From: Limnoraphis robusta CS-951
GTDB taxonomy: Bacteria > Cyanobacteriota > Cyanobacteriia > Cyanobacteriales > Microcoleaceae
Direction: 5' to 3'
Length of the DNA stretch: 6,804 nt
Assembly: GCF_000972705.2 (NCBI RefSeq)
Contig: NZ_LATL02000022.1
Location: 738 to 7,541, forward strand
Position 1 is the first letter of the stretch. The number at the start of each line of letters is the position of its first letter. Of the stretch, positions 6,330 to 6,804 are shown piece after piece. Position numbers and translations under genes: made by a program. The notes beneath the pieces were generated by a model. That model had not been told where the DNA came from and made no database searches. It saw only the letters and a list, made by a program, of their open reading frames with translations.

Positions 6330-6353
6330 TTAGTTGAAAATTAACCTCAAAAA

Positions 6354-6362
6354 ATCATACCA
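6354..6362 (-). promoter_or_regulatory. Candidate extended -10 promoter ahead of pit
   Basis: The minus strand reads TGG-TATGAT (6362-6354), an extended -10 element with 5 of 6 matches to TATAAT, about 25 bases before the pit start codon. No convincing -35 lies at 17 bases, as is tolerated for extended -10 promoters. It would allow pit-EEP transcription independent of the DUF47 gene. Confidence 0.3.
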
Positions 6363-6395
6363 TCAAACTTGTTACCTTTAGGTGCATCAAACCTA
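6361..6395. repeat. Small repeats in the DUF47-pit spacer
   Basis: The 8-bp word CATCAAAC occurs twice in the same orientation (6361-6368 and 6385-6392), 24 bases apart. The second copy overlaps a short inverted repeat, TAGGT (6379-6383) / ACCTA (6391-6395). The position just upstream of the candidate -10 would suit an operator, but the spacing is not that of a PhoB-type Pho box (tandem units about 11 bp apart). The regulator, if any, is unknown. Confidence 0.25.
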
Positions 6396-6439
6396 TGGCT
6401 TTTGTTCAAGAAATAACTATTTGATGAATCCTACTAATA

Positions 6440-6804
6440 TTATAAAACTCGTTTAATTGCATAAATTGCCAGTTTATCGCTAGCATTTTCAGCCGCATCC
6501 GCCAGAGAATTAATCACATTTACACTATCGCGCAGTTGAATTTTTCGCTCCAAAGGCAATTGAGAATCAAAAATATTTTTCTTCAGGCGTAAAGCAATTT
6601 TATCAGATTCAGATTCATAAACTCTGACTTTATAAATGTGATCGCGTACTGTGCGCGGATCTCTAAAAAACGAACGGGCTGCAATGACAATCGTTTCTAC
6701 ACTTTTAACCACCATTTGGGTGAGATCTTTAAAGTCTTTTTCGTAAACCGTGGGAACTTCTAATTTTTCGATGATAATATCTTGATAGATATCACCAAAT
6801 ACAT
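6440..6804 (-). CDS. DUF47 family (PhoU-like) protein, C-terminal 120 residues
   Basis: The frame is open from the right edge (first full codon 6802-6800) to TAA at 6442-6440, giving 120 residues beginning VFGDIYQDIIIEKLEVP. The first ATG inside the window (6715) is internal, because the helical sequence before it belongs to the same domain. The heptad-like pattern, with VYESESDKIALRLKKNIF followed by LRDSVNVINSLADAAENASDKLAIYAI, matches the C-terminal helices of DUF47 (TIGR00153), a PhoU-like all-helical bundle with acidic metal-binding E/D clusters. The family is usually about 210-230 residues, so roughly half is missing to the right. DUF47 genes commonly sit directly before pit and are thought to modulate Pit activity from the cytoplasmic side; no enzymatic reaction is established. 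The pit start follows after 110 bases on the same strand. Confidence 0.85.
   Translation of the reverse strand, partial: VFGDIYQDIIIEKLEVPTVYEKDFKDLTQMVVKSVETIVIAARSFFRDPRTVRDHIYKVRVYESESDKIALRLKKNIFDSQLPLERKIQLRDSVNVINSLADAAENASDKLAIYAIKRVL

Noticed and set aside
6109..6333. Plus-strand ORF of 74 codons
   Set aside because: It lies opposite the first conserved PiT repeat (GANDAANVFGTAVGS) and its Pro/Ala-rich peptide mirrors the codons of that gene.
6341..6348. TTAACCTC as a Pho box upstream of pit
   Set aside because: Only one partial unit is present. The cyanobacterial Pho box needs tandem repeats about 11 bp apart, and none is found at the right spacing.
6440..6715. Complete 91-residue protein starting at ATG 6715
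   Set aside because: The same frame is open to the window edge and the upstream 29 residues continue the DUF47 domain, so this ATG is internal and the gene is cut by the window.

Overview
The window looks like a chromosomal segment of a cyanobacterium, probably filamentous and of moderate to low G+C. The evidence is two copies of the cyanobacterial palindrome GCGATCGC (698-705 and 2584-2591), a PcrA helicase with the wording typical of cyanobacteria (QSIYSFRMAD in motif III, a long insert between motifs Ia and Ib), and G+C-rich GGGGCGGGTT / AACCCGCCCC inverted repeats in an otherwise A+T-rich spacer. The genus cannot be fixed from the sequence alone.

Layout, left to right. (1) 3-188, plus strand: the end of a small YccF-domain membrane protein. 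(2) 189-556: a 368-bp spacer where this gene converges with pcrA. It holds two related palindromic elements (about 219-316 and 397-515), the second looking like a MITE with imperfect terminal inverted repeats and ATCATA flanks, and a 42-codon ORF of unknown worth between them. (3) 557-2899, minus: complete pcrA/uvrD-type DNA helicase. (4) 3007-3996, minus: nucleotide-sugar epimerase of the UDP-glucuronate 4-epimerase type, with a GTG start and a good Shine-Dalgarno. (5) 3997-4261: non-coding spacer with a candidate promoter and an inverted repeat. (6) 4262-5269, minus: membrane-anchored endonuclease/exonuclease/phosphatase (EEP) protein. (7) 5271-6329, minus: PiT-family inorganic phosphate permease. 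(8) 6440-6804, minus: C-terminal 120 residues of a DUF47 (PhoU-like) protein that runs off the right edge.

The coherent functional unit is on the right: DUF47 protein, then Pit permease, then EEP phosphohydrolase, all on the minus strand. DUF47-pit is a well-known pairing for low-affinity phosphate uptake. The EEP gene starts one base after the pit stop codon and its catalytic domain is predicted outside the inner membrane, so a role in releasing phosphate for Pit to import is an attractive but untested idea. The epimerase and helicase lie downstream on the same strand, separated by non-coding gaps, and look like independent transcription units.

I see no clear novel defence, CRISPR or mobile-gene system here. 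The observations most worth a second look are the nested palindromes at 189-556 and the coupled pit-EEP pair.
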